Shown here: positions 1 to 7,388 of the stretch, piece after piece
Position numbering within the stretch: position 1 is the stretch's first letter
Layout: each line of letters starts with the position of its first letter
Source: a virus
Length of the DNA: 29,918 bases
Reading direction: 5' to 3' (one strand)
IMG/VR virus record: IMGVR_UViG_3300032053_007431
Location: 1-29,918 of that record
Translations under genes and position numbers: made by a program
Notes under the pieces: generated by a model
The model's input: only the letters and a program-made list of their open reading frames with translations
Database searches by the model: none
What the model was told of the DNA's origin: nothing

Positions 1-1432
1 CCAGCATAGCTCCGCTGCTGGCCAGTTCCGTGGCAGCTTTGTCTACAGCCTCCTTGGACTGCGCGAGCACGCGCTGGCGTTCCTTGAGGGTGGTCTGGGC
101 TTCCTTGAGCGCCGCGTCGCTGACGGCGGTCTTGGCGCTGTTCAGGGCCAGTTGCTTCTGGTGAATCTCGTTCTGCGCGGTGGAGATGGATTCCTCCAGT
201 TCCTCATCTTCACTGCGAAGGTTTTCCATTTCTTCCTCGACGCCCAGCGCGGCGGTGCGCTGGCGGTTCTGCTCCAGCAGGTCGCGCTGAGCTTGGATTT
301 TGCCTTGGTGAAGCTCGTAGGCTTTCTTCTTTTCGTCTACAACGGTCTTAGCCGATTCCAAAGCTTCCGCCAGCCCGGCCAGATGGGTCTCGTCGATTGG
401 CCCGGTCATGGGGCGGCGGCAGGTGGGGCAGACCTTGGCGCTGTTTTTGTAGTTGCTGTGCGCGGTCTCGGCCTGCGTGTGGGCCTTGATGGCGCTGTCC
501 CGTTCGGAAATCAGAGGCCGCAGTTTGACCTGAAGTGATTGTATACGGTCGTTGATGGCGTTGGCCTCAATCTCCAGCTTGTGATAGGCACCGGCCTTGG
601 CCTGAACGCTTTCCTCGACCAGCTTGGCGATGACCGTCCGGCGTTCCTGCATCTTCACGACCTCGGCATCCTTGGCGGCGATGGCAGTGGTGTGTTCCTT
701 GATTATCTTGTCGTTCTTGGCCTTTCGCTGCTTGTAGGCTTCGGCTTGCGTGTCTACTTCGCTCTGGGCATCCTCCACGTCCTGTTCAGCTTCCCGGACA
801 CGCCGGGCGGCCTCGGCGTGCGTGGCTTCATCCTTGGCAATGGCCTGTTTGAACTTGCCCAGCACCTTTTTGCTGGCTTCATGGTAATCGTTCCACGGCG
901 GCTGGCGCAGGGCGCTCATCACCAGTTCCACGCATTGGGCTTGGCTGAGCTTGTTGAACTTCAGGTTGTCGCCGTCTACAAACACCGTCCATCGGGCCAG
1001 CAGTTGGGGCACGCCCAGCAGCTTCAGTAAGTCCTCGCGGGTTTGTTCAACACGGCCTCGTGACTTGGGCTGGCCTTCGCCGTACGTGTACTGTAGTGCT
1101 TCACCGCTGGATTTCAGTTCTTTGCACTTGTAGCCCATCTCGACCTTGAGGGGTTTACCGAGGAAGTCGGCTTCGAGGCAGATGTAGGTGTCGCCGTTGG
1201 TGTCGAGGCTGTAGTCGCCCACGTGGTCAAAGTGGCTGGAGACGCCCAGCAGGGTGTGGCAGATGGCCTCACCAAAGCCGGTCTTGCCGGAGCCGACGGA
1301 TTGGAGCGCCCCGTTGGAGGCGAGGTTGTGGCCGGTGACCACGACCAGTCCGCGTTCCGGGAATTTAAGGTGTACATTTCGGAATTTCATCCAATTCCGT
1401 ATCTGGATGCTTTTGAGCTTCAGGTCTGCCAT
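1..1432 (-). CDS. SMC/Rad50/gp46-like recombination ATPase (N-terminal 477 residues, runs off window)
   Basis: Reading from ATG at 1432 toward base 1 stays open for 477 codons without a stop, so the C-terminus lies outside the window. The N-terminus has the SMC-family strand and P-loop: LVVVTGHN at 29-36 and GSGKT at 47-51. A long charged coiled coil begins near residue 185. A CPTC zinc hook lies at 335-338, and the returning coil follows. This is the architecture of Rad50, SbcC and T4 gp46, DNA-end-processing ATPases that pair with an Mre11/SbcD/gp47 nuclease. The Walker B and signature motifs would lie in the missing half. The P-loop is split by about ten residues (37-46). The gene diverges from the PDZ gene across 35 nt. 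No clear Shine-Dalgarno precedes the ATG. Family assignment is firm; the exact subfamily is inferred. Confidence 0.9.
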   Translation of the reverse strand, partial: MADLKLKSIQIRNWMKFRNVHLKFPERGLVVVTGHNLASNGALQSVGSGKTGFGEAICHTLLGVSSHFDHVGDYSLDTNGDTYICLEADFLGKPLKVEMGYKCKELKSSGEALQYTYGEGQPKSRGRVEQTREDLLKLLGVPQLLARWTVFVDGDNLKFNKLSQAQCVELVMSALRQPPWNDYHEASKKVLGKFKQAIAKDEATHAEAARRVREAEQDVEDAQSEVDTQAEAYKQRKAKNDKIIKEHTTAIAAKDAEVVKMQERRTVIAKLVEESVQAKAGAYHKLEIEANAINDRIQSLQVKLRPLISERDSAIKAHTQAETAHSNYKNSAKVCPTCRRPMTGPIDETHLAGLAEALESAKTVVDEKKKAYELHQGKIQAQRDLLEQNRQRTAALGVEEEMENLRSEDEELEESISTAQNEIHQKQLALNSAKTAVSDAALKEAQTTLKERQRVLAQSKEAVDKAATELASSGAML

Positions 1433-1457
1433 ACAGGCAAAGAACCTGATTAGTGAG

Positions 1458-1463
1458 TAGTTA
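1458..1463 (+). promoter_or_regulatory. TAGTTA start-proximal motif (PDZ gene)
   Basis: GTAGTTAAGGC stands directly before the GTG at 1468, with four nucleotides between TAGTTA and the start codon. It is one of nine such sites in the window. It supports GTG 1468 as the true start, since no Shine-Dalgarno is present. Its function (promoter or translation signal) is unknown. Confidence 0.5.
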
Positions 1464-1467
1464 AGGC

Positions 1468-2559
1468 GTGCGGAAAGCTGAATACATCGTTGCTTGTCTC
1501 TTGGAAGCCACTTCGACGGGGACCACCCTTCGATTTGGGCCGGGTGATGACCCGTATGGAGAGGAATTTTTCTCGTTCGTAGCCGCCTTGGAAGGCAACC
1601 GCGAAGATGAGATGTTGGCCAAAGGCCATTCCTTTGCGACTCAGAAGAATCCCGGTGACATAGGCGTATACAGTCTCAAGCCTCAGATTCCAACAATGGA
1701 GAAAGGCACAGAGCTTATTGCTCAGACCTTTGGCATTGACCCAGAGACGAAGGTGAATTTTTCCAACAAATCTGGAGCACCCGGAAAGCCGATTCCGCTC
1801 AAAGACGTTTTTCGTGAGCGCCCCATGCACAAAAAGAGCGGCGAACCGGAGCCAGAAGTTCCGCGAGCAAATCCAGTCAAGGCGGCGGGTGTAGCGCATC
1901 AGCCCTCTGACGTGCCTGATAAGGACATGATGCAGCCGGATGCGGAACGCGAGAAATACGTTCAGTCCCTTCAGGGCAAGCCGGTGGTCCAGAACATCCC
2001 GTTGGACTTCGGCATGGAAGTGGACAGCACGTGGCGTCAGGGCGGTGTGCTGGTTTCGCACGTTATCCCCGGAGGTCCGGCAGCCCAAGCCGGTTTGCAG
2101 ACTGGAGACCGCATCACCAGAGTTGAATTTGAAACCAGCCAAGGCTACTGGGGTCCGTACAAGGTGAGGACGCTGGATGAGTTCAAGCGGTTGCGCTCGT
2201 TCATGGAGCCGGGTTACCACGCGGGCGTGAAGTACGTTCGCGGAGGTCACGAATATCCTGCGGGCATTACACCGACGCCAGCTAAAGCGGGTCAAGAGCA
2301 ACGCCCGGCGCAAGAGCGGCCTGACAACCCATTCCAGCGGGCAACTGTAGCAATGGAACAGGACAAAGCGGACCTGCCCGGTTTGACGGTGGGCGAGTTG
2401 GCGCAGTACCATCAGCTTACTCCCAAGCAGGTTGTTGCTATTTTGAACAAGATGGGAGCGCGGGCCAAAGATTACATTCCTAGCGAGCAGCAGCCCAATG
2501 AGCAGGAGCCTGCCAGCGTCACTGGAAATCAGCCTGCGAACCCCAGCGCCTTAACATGA
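1468..2559 (+). CDS. PDZ-domain phage protein
   Basis: This 363-residue protein carries a PDZ-like domain at about 180-260. The segment GGVLVSHVIPGGPAAQAGL (192-210) followed by QTGDRITRV matches the carboxylate-binding and 'aGLqtGD.I' regions of HtrA/DegP-type PDZ domains. No protease domain accompanies it, so it is more likely a peptide-binding or scaffolding protein than an enzyme. The middle (120-165) and the C-terminus (265-363) are Pro/Gln/Glu-rich and probably disordered. The first 13 residues, MRKAEYIVACLLE, resemble the start of the protein at 17754 and end in L-L-E, the kind of site cut by T4 gp21-type prohead proteases, so they could be a capsid-targeting peptide. Its stop overlaps the next start (ATGA). 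The PDZ call is fairly secure; the role is inferred. Confidence 0.72.
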   Translation: MRKAEYIVACLLEATSTGTTLRFGPGDDPYGEEFFSFVAALEGNREDEMLAKGHSFATQKNPGDIGVYSLKPQIPTMEKGTELIAQTFGIDPETKVNFSNKSGAPGKPIPLKDVFRERPMHKKSGEPEPEVPRANPVKAAGVAHQPSDVPDKDMMQPDAEREKYVQSLQGKPVVQNIPLDFGMEVDSTWRQGGVLVSHVIPGGPAAQAGLQTGDRITRVEFETSQGYWGPYKVRTLDEFKRLRSFMEPGYHAGVKYVRGGHEYPAGITPTPAKAGQEQRPAQERPDNPFQRATVAMEQDKADLPGLTVGELAQYHQLTPKQVVAILNKMGARAKDYIPSEQQPNEQEPASVTGNQPANPSALT

Positions 2560-3950
2560 CCCGCATCAGCCTTTGCGAGCGCCTGACGTTCGACAAGCTC
2601 TTTCGGATGAGCGAGCCGAAGCGCGTTCAGCGTTCGCTCACGGTCAAAGGTCCGCCGCTGGAAATCGACTCCTATCAGGATGTCGTCTACTACTGCTTCA
2701 ACTTTAAGGCCAATCCGTCTACAACGGGACTGCGCCACAAGGGCTACGTCAAATTTTACAAACCGGCCAATCCCAGAGCCAAGCCGCTTCAGCATTTGGA
2801 GTGCTTGGTGGACTGCACCTGCCCGGACTATCGCTACCGCTGGGCGTGGACCAACAAGCAGCGCGGTTCCGGTGTGGTGGGCGGCAATTCACTCAATCAA
2901 GCGTGGAACAGAGCGCCCCGTATCACCAATCCGTCGGGCCGTTCTGGTCTTTGTAAACACATCCTTGCAGCGCGAAGCTACATCTACGGCTTGCTCTCAT
3001 CTTTCCCCGGCGATGAACCCGATACGGCTGAGAAGCTGAACAAGCTCACGAAGTACGCGAAGAAACGCTGGACTGATTTTCCGGGCGCAATGGCCGCAGC
3101 CAAGGAGCGCGATAAAGAGATGGCCCGTATCCGGGCACTTCGCAATATCGCGGGGCGTCTGCCAGAACCGCCGCCGGAAAAGGAACCGGAAGAACCGTTG
3201 AGTGTAGACGCACGCACGGACGAACCGGAAGAACAGAAGCCAACCGATACTGCGGCTTTCAAAAAAGCCCAGCCACCAGCATTGCCGAAGAAGCCTGCCA
3301 AAGCCGCTCAAGCGCCGTTGGCAACGCCTCCCGGAAAGCGCGGACGTGGCTTTCCCGCAAAAGAACCAACGCCGAAGCCACATGGCGGCTACGGCAGCAA
3401 AGCCGAGTACGACTTCTATCGTCGTCAAGGTCTCGGCGACTCGCTGATGCGAGAATTGGAAAATCCCGTAATGGAGCGTGTAGTTAATTCAAACAACGGC
3501 AAAAGTATGAGCGACCTGAACCTGAAAGAAGCAATCAAACTCGTCCAAGAGATGGAGGACGACATTCTCGGCGGTGCCGGAGCCTCGCCGGAGATGCCGG
3601 GCGACATGGGGGCACCGGAAGCAGAACCTATCGAGCCGATGGAACCGCCCATCAGTGACACCGCCATTGGCGCGGACACCGAGGGCGAGACCGCACTTGG
3701 TTTGCTTGGGCAGATGAAAGAACTGCTCCAGCAGATTGCGATGGCCGTTGCTCCGCCCGAAGAAGGTATGCCGGGCGAGGAAGGCGAAATGCCGCCGGGT
3801 GCCGAAGGTGCCGAAGGCATGGGCGACATGCCGCCGGAGCCACCCACGGACGAGGAAATTCCTTCCGAGGAAGCCCCAGAGGGCCACGAGGAAGAAGATG
3901 AAAAGGAGCCGTTCGAGGAAGCCGCTCCCAATCGCCGTCCCAGCAAGTAA
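2556..3950 (+). CDS. SWIM zinc-finger protein with acidic C-terminal tail
   Basis: This 464-residue protein is translationally coupled to the PDZ gene through an ATGA overlap. Residues 87-89 (CTC) and 133-135 (CKH), followed by ILAAR, form the CxCx(n)CxH signature of SWIM domains, which bind zinc and mediate DNA or protein contacts. Here n is 43, longer than is usual for the family. Residues about 190-290 are Pro/Lys-rich. From about 340 to the end the chain is dominated by Glu, Pro, Gly and Met and is strongly acidic and probably disordered. Next to virion genes it may be a head or internal protein, but nothing proves that. It encodes no recognisable enzyme. Confidence 0.7.
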   Translation: MTRISLCERLTFDKLFRMSEPKRVQRSLTVKGPPLEIDSYQDVVYYCFNFKANPSTTGLRHKGYVKFYKPANPRAKPLQHLECLVDCTCPDYRYRWAWTNKQRGSGVVGGNSLNQAWNRAPRITNPSGRSGLCKHILAARSYIYGLLSSFPGDEPDTAEKLNKLTKYAKKRWTDFPGAMAAAKERDKEMARIRALRNIAGRLPEPPPEKEPEEPLSVDARTDEPEEQKPTDTAAFKKAQPPALPKKPAKAAQAPLATPPGKRGRGFPAKEPTPKPHGGYGSKAEYDFYRRQGLGDSLMRELENPVMERVVNSNNGKSMSDLNLKEAIKLVQEMEDDILGGAGASPEMPGDMGAPEAEPIEPMEPPISDTAIGADTEGETALGLLGQMKELLQQIAMAVAPPEEGMPGEEGEMPPGAEGAEGMGDMPPEPPTDEEIPSEEAPEGHEEEDEKEPFEEAAPNRRPSK

Positions 3951-3975
3951 CTTTTAACCAGCACAGGAAGCCACT

Positions 3976-4440
3976 ATGTACCCCGGCGAATACACACAAC
4001 CGCTCGTGCGGAAAACCTTCGTTCAGGTTCCCGTTGTTTCTGGGTATGTGGCCGCCCGTCTGCAAGCACAGGATTGGGTCCAACCGGCCATCTCCGGCCT
4101 CAACACGAGGTTCGGGGTCACTTACGAGAACGTAGGCAATACGTGGTTCAGCGTTGTCTTGCAGTCAACGGACGACCGCAGCATCTCAGGTGTTCGCACT
4201 CAGGTTCCCAATACTGCCGCCTCCATCTGTCCCGGCGGCATGTATGGTGTCTTGGGCGCGACAAAGCAGCGTTACTTGGAAGTGCTCTGCACAGGCACCA
4301 CGACCGGCAACCTGCGGATGCAGTTGGAATCGCAGCGTCAGTGGACGAAGCTTGGCTTCGACAAGGTTGACGATGCCACTTTCTATCCGACGAGCCTCTG
4401 GCAAGCGAAGGAATACCCCGGCCCGGTCTCGGCCCCGTAA
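3976..4440 (+). CDS. Unknown 154-residue protein, probably virion-associated
   Basis: The ORF has one of the few good Shine-Dalgarno sequences here (AGGAAG, seven nucleotides before ATG), and a 25-nt gap separates it from the SWIM gene. The product has no signal peptide, membrane segment or motif that I recognise. It is rich in Thr, Ser, Val and Gln with alternating hydrophobic residues, as expected of a beta-rich structural protein (for example residues 56-75 and 90-110). It abuts the hub-like gene tail to tail: its TAA ends at 4440 and the opposite stop begins at 4441. A minor capsid or tail protein is plausible from context only. Confidence 0.6.
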   Translation: MYPGEYTQPLVRKTFVQVPVVSGYVAARLQAQDWVQPAISGLNTRFGVTYENVGNTWFSVVLQSTDDRSISGVRTQVPNTAASICPGGMYGVLGATKQRYLEVLCTGTTTGNLRMQLESQRQWTKLGFDKVDDATFYPTSLWQAKEYPGPVSAP

Positions 4441-5751
4441 TCAAGCCCCCGGAAGTTTTTGTGCATCCTCTACTGTCGCATAGACGGTAGAGGATTCTTG
4501 TTTTCCAGCACCCACGGTCAGGATGGAGTTCTGGGTCACTGACGGATTGATGTCCTGTCCCGGAGCCGTGGTTTCCGGTATGAGTTGAGAAGCGGTGTTG
4601 GGCTGGGTGATGGTGGTCCGGTCTTGGACGATTTCTCCGCGCCTGAGTGTATACAACGTTTCCAGCGTCTCCTTTTTAACGGTGCGACAGACACCAGCTA
4701 CGATGTAGTACCCAGACCACGGCGAAGTCTTTTCCTTCTGGGGTGAGAGCACGAAGCGCAGAATGTCGCCCACGCGGATATTCATGCTGCGCGTCAGGTC
4801 CGCTGAAATCTCGAAAGTTTTGGCTCGACCAAAACTGTATACATTCTGCGCCAGCGCCGACACTTCCTGCGGCTCGTTCTGGCTCAGGTGGTAGGTCATG
4901 GTCTGGACGCCATTGGGCACCTTGTCCATCCGGTAGATGCCGTCGGCCAAGCGCAGGTACTTTTCCGGGTCGCTGACCACTTCGTTGGTCTGGCCGGTGT
5001 AGGGGTCGTAGGCGATGCAGCGGGTGCCCGCGATGCCCACGTCAAAAAGCTGCTGGCTGCGGTCGTTCTGGACCATGCCCTTGAAGGGCGTGTCGAAGTA
5101 GGCGATTTCTTTGATTTCGGTCTGGTAGTCCGGGGTGTGGAAGTGGAGCACGTTGTCCCGCATGTAAAGCAGGTATTGACCGCGCCCCTTGTCGTTGAGG
5201 CAGCGGTGGACCAGTCGGCGGTTGATGAACTCAACATCGGACTCGTTGACCTGAATGTAGGCAAAGGTGCCGACGGTTGGCTCGACGACGGCTTCGACTC
5301 CAGCATCAGAGGCCATCTGCTTTACCATGTCGCTGATTTTGCCCTTGCGCGAAAGTATCTTGGTGCTCCGGTTGACGGTGAACAGCCGGTCGGCGGTGCT
5401 TATCTCGAAATTGTGCCCGGCATTGTTGCCCAGCCCCTTAATCATCGCGGAGCAGTGGACAATCTGGTGCTCCTGCCACGGGAGCCACATGCTCTTGCCT
5501 TCGGTCACAAAGCCGATGCGCCAGCGCACGAGCGGGGTGCCGTCGGCCATGAGCGATTTGATGGATTTGTCTACAATGTCCACCTGCTGGGTGACGAAGC
5601 GGTGGTAGCTAATCGGGATTTCCTCCATGTTCTCATTCAGGGTGCTTTCCATGTGCTGGATGAGACCGGTGTTCAGGGACAGGGGCTTGTCGGTCGTGCC
5701 TTTAAGCTCGATGTCGAAAAGAACCTTTCCGGTGGGTAGGAAATCAATCAT
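4441..5751 (-). CDS. Baseplate hub-like protein (gp27 / late control D type)
   Basis: This 436-residue protein looks like the tail hub that connects the tube to the spike in contractile tails. Support comes from the order of segments: beta-rich N-terminal half, a central helix-strand region (MVKQMASDAGVEAVVEP then a 'DVEFINRRL' helix and 'LYMRDNVLHFHTP' strands), and a further barrel ending near residue 375. This is the pattern of the gpD/gp27/VgrG hub family. The last 60 residues are low-complexity Thr/Gln/Pro. GAGGG five nucleotides before the ATG serves as Shine-Dalgarno. The small gene at 5753-6064 is upstream with a one-nucleotide gap, so the two are co-expressed. A different baseplate subunit remains possible. 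Confidence 0.6.
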   Translation of the reverse strand: MIDFLPTGKVLFDIELKGTTDKPLSLNTGLIQHMESTLNENMEEIPISYHRFVTQQVDIVDKSIKSLMADGTPLVRWRIGFVTEGKSMWLPWQEHQIVHCSAMIKGLGNNAGHNFEISTADRLFTVNRSTKILSRKGKISDMVKQMASDAGVEAVVEPTVGTFAYIQVNESDVEFINRRLVHRCLNDKGRGQYLLYMRDNVLHFHTPDYQTEIKEIAYFDTPFKGMVQNDRSQQLFDVGIAGTRCIAYDPYTGQTNEVVSDPEKYLRLADGIYRMDKVPNGVQTMTYHLSQNEPQEVSALAQNVYSFGRAKTFEISADLTRSMNIRVGDILRFVLSPQKEKTSPWSGYYIVAGVCRTVKKETLETLYTLRRGEIVQDRTTITQPNTASQLIPETTAPGQDINPSVTQNSILTVGAGKQESSTVYATVEDAQKLPGA

Positions 5752-5752
5752 G

Positions 5753-6064
5753 TCAGCCCTCGTCTATCGCGGTGAAGCGGCGCTCAAGGATGTCCAGAAT
5801 GTAGCCCGGCACGGTGACATCGAACAGGGCGATGGTCGCGTCGGCAGGGTCGTTCAACGCTTCCAGCAGCCGCTCGATGGTGTTGGCGTTGGCAAAAACA
5901 AGACGGCATTCTTCTCCGGTCAACGTGATGCCGTCATCGTTGTTGGCCGAGTCCTCGGTGGGGTACAGCACGGCTTTGGATTCGCGGATGGTTTCCACCT
6001 GCGAGTCGATGCTTTCGCCGCGCAGTTCCTCAATCAATTGGACCAAGGCTTCTGGCTTCTTCAT
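5753..6064 (-). CDS. Small unknown protein upstream of the hub-like gene
   Basis: The product has 103 residues, is acidic and mostly helical, and shows no motif that I recognise. It begins MKKPEALVQLIEELRG and contains no Cys. Its stop is one nucleotide before the hub-like start, so both are probably made from one transcript and may act together, for example as an assembly partner. The gene diverges from the + strand gene at 6081 across only 16 nt. The TAGTTA motif in that gap points toward the other gene. Confidence 0.6.
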   Translation of the reverse strand: MKKPEALVQLIEELRGESIDSQVETIRESKAVLYPTEDSANNDDGITLTGEECRLVFANANTIERLLEALNDPADATIALFDVTVPGYILDILERRFTAIDEG

Positions 6065-6070
6065 CTAGGA

Positions 6071-6076
6071 TAGTTA
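6071..6076 (+). promoter_or_regulatory. TAGTTA start-proximal motif (gene at 6081)
   Basis: TAGTTACGTT lies directly before GTG 6081, with four nucleotides between the hexamer and the start codon. The same TAGTTACG core precedes the tube-like gene at 20184. It supports the GTG start; its mechanism is unknown. Confidence 0.5.
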
Positions 6077-6080
6077 CGTT

Positions 6081-6632
6081 GTGAGATTTACCGACAGACG
6101 CGAATTTTTGTACGACCCGGAGTTGTTCGGGTTGGCCGACACCCAGACGGCGCTCAAAATCCACAGCGAGTACATCCGGCGCAGTTCCCCGCGCCCGCTG
6201 CCTCGCTTTCTTGAGGTAGACCGCCGCTCGTCCAAAATTGACCATCTTTGGCATGTGCCGTTGGACGATAGAACGGTTTTCTCGCGGGTAATCGACATGC
6301 CCTCCATCATTCAGTTCGAGAAGCCCGATTGGCGGCTGACGCGGGTGGGCCTCGTGCCCCAGCAGAAATGCAAGGTCTGGATGGGCAACCTGCTCCTTCA
6401 GGAAGCGGATTGGTTCCCGATGCGGGGCGATATGGTCTACTGGAACGGCTATCGTCACATGGTCATCAACGTGATTTTGGACCCCTCGGCCTTCTGGCAG
6501 CAGACCAATGTGTGGCTGGGTCTGGTTTGTGAAACCGTCATCCCGGCGGAAGGCGACGCTCGCCCCATCAACAATCCGGGGGTGCCTGTGCCCCGCGAAC
6601 TGATTCAGACCCGGCCCGTGCCAGAGGTCTAA
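6081..6632 (+). CDS. Unknown 183-residue protein, possible virion component
   Basis: A GTG start is chosen because TAGTTA precedes it and the protein begins sensibly (MRFTDRREFLYDPELFGLAD). The sequence is rich in Trp, Arg and Pro with several predicted beta strands, such as KVWMGNLLLQEADW and 'MVYWNGYRHMVINVIL' near 112-145. I see no catalytic motif, signal peptide or membrane segment. Its place at the head of the + strand virion block suggests a tail or neck component, but I cannot assign a family. The next gene starts immediately after its TAA. Confidence 0.6.
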   Translation: MRFTDRREFLYDPELFGLADTQTALKIHSEYIRRSSPRPLPRFLEVDRRSSKIDHLWHVPLDDRTVFSRVIDMPSIIQFEKPDWRLTRVGLVPQQKCKVWMGNLLLQEADWFPMRGDMVYWNGYRHMVINVILDPSAFWQQTNVWLGLVCETVIPAEGDARPINNPGVPVPRELIQTRPVPEV

Positions 6633-7001
6633 TTGTATACAGTGAGCACGGCGACCACTGACATTTTTCCGACGATTCTGGAGGGCGTACACAACGTATT
6701 CCAGCAGCGGCTTGATGACCGCGAGCAGCGGAAGAAGGTCGCGGAAGCTTTGATGTCTTGGCTCGCTGATACGGCCCGCAAGAAAGACGTGCCGGACCTT
6801 GATGTGAAGCTGGCAGGTATGCAGCAGCGGGTGAATAAGCTGGTCGAGAACATGACCATCGAAATCGAAAAGGATAAGCCTGTAGTTAAGGCAGCCGGTA
6901 GTGATGAGGATACGTGGAAAATGTTCCGCCTCGGCACAAGCTGGTTTGAACCGAACCCGGATTTGATTGAAACGGTCCTGTCCGGGCTGTTTAACGAGTA
7001 G
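6633..7001 (+). CDS. Small helical unknown protein
   Basis: This 122-residue ORF can start at TTG 6633, abutting the previous TAA and preceded by AGAGG six nucleotides upstream, or at GTG 6642. The Shine-Dalgarno spacing favours TTG. The protein is mainly helical and charged (for example residues 24-55 and 62-85) and has no Cys and no recognisable domain. The start region contains TGTATACA (6634-6641), one of the dispersed 8-mers. Its TAG stop is the first half of the TAGTTA motif serving the next gene. A small structural or chaperone role is possible but unproven. Confidence 0.6.
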   Translation: MYTVSTATTDIFPTILEGVHNVFQQRLDDREQRKKVAEALMSWLADTARKKDVPDLDVKLAGMQQRVNKLVENMTIEIEKDKPVVKAAGSDEDTWKMFRLGTSWFEPNPDLIETVLSGLFNE

Positions 7002-7004
7002 TTA
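6999..7004 (+). promoter_or_regulatory. TAGTTA start-proximal motif (gene at 7011)
   Basis: GAGTAGTTAAAGCGC precedes ATG 7011 with six nucleotides between the hexamer and the start codon. The TAG is also the stop codon of the gene upstream, so the motif and the stop are shared. Confidence 0.5.
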
Positions 7005-7010
7005 AAGCGC

Positions 7011-7268
7011 ATGAACATTCAAAAAGTCATCAGTGAATCCGTGAACAACGGCGGCAAGAACTACGTCACCGAAGCCGTGAACCAGATTCTCGGTGAGGAC
7101 ATCAAAACCGGCCAGACGGTCGCCGTTATCGACGACCCCATCTCCGGCTATTCCGGGGCCAAGGGCAAGGTGAAAGCCGAGTCCGAAGCGAACCCCGGAT
7201 TCGTGGATGTCGAACTGGAGAACGGCACCACGGTTAAGATGCAGTCCTCGCTGCTTGTCCCGGTCTAA
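7011..7268 (+). CDS. Small beta-barrel-like protein (KOW/SH3-like appearance)
   Basis: The product has 85 residues. After a short helix (1-27) it reads as a compact small barrel: 'KTGQTVAVIDDPISGYSGAKGKV', then 'GFVDVELENGTTVKMQSSLLVPV'. The pattern 'G..V.V.ddP.sGy.G..G.V' is typical of KOW or SH3-like modules that bind nucleic acid or proteins. This is a resemblance by eye, not a proven match. The gene is followed by a strong hairpin, which suggests that it closes a transcription unit. Confidence 0.55.
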   Translation: MNIQKVISESVNNGGKNYVTEAVNQILGEDIKTGQTVAVIDDPISGYSGAKGKVKAESEANPGFVDVELENGTTVKMQSSLLVPV

Positions 7269-7332
7269 GTCCGCGTCGCTGGCCAGTTGTGTATCGTTCT
7301 GCCTGCCAGCGGCAGACGACATTCGACTTTTG

Positions 7333-7376
7333 CAAGCCAGCCGTGTGGAGTCATCGCGCTCTCCACGGCTGGCTTG
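7333..7376 (+). terminator. Strong hairpin, probable terminator
   Basis: A 13-bp perfect stem (7333-7345 paired with 7364-7376) can extend by three inner pairs (7348-7350 with 7361-7363). It is followed by GTTTAGTT, a weak T-tract. It lies 64 nt after the previous stop and only 12 nt before ATG 7389, so the TAGTTA motif begins three bases past the stem. It may end transcription, block ribosomes, or define the 5' end of the downstream mRNA. A second small hairpin (TCTGCC...GGCAGA) lies just upstream, near 7300. Confidence 0.6.
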
Positions 7377-7378
7377 TT

Positions 7379-7384
7379 TAGTTA
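7379..7384 (+). promoter_or_regulatory. TAGTTA start-proximal motif (gene at 7389)
   Basis: TTAGTTAAGGC stands directly before ATG 7389, with four nucleotides between the hexamer and the start. It sits at the base of the 7333-7376 hairpin, so any new transcript starting here would be leaderless or nearly so. Confidence 0.5.
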
Positions 7385-7388
7385 AGGC

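Noticed and set aside
1450-2412. Long minus-strand frame of 320 codons over the PDZ gene
   Set aside because: It lies antisense to a clear PDZ-containing gene, has Arg/His/Leu-rich translation typical of the shadow frame in GC-rich DNA, and no start signal.
4888-5739. Plus-strand frame of 283 codons over the hub-like gene
   Set aside because: Val/Gly/His-rich shadow translation; the minus-strand hub gene has an SD and a coupled upstream neighbour.
6615-6643. sigma70 promoter at TACAGT 6638-6643
   Set aside because: The -10-like sequence resembles the leaderless promoters, but the bases 17 nt upstream (near 6615) are CCCGTG, not a -35.
7295-7320. Small hairpin (TCTGCC...GGCAGA) as a separate terminator
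   Set aside because: Only six pairs and no following T-tract; the 7333-7376 stem is far stronger.
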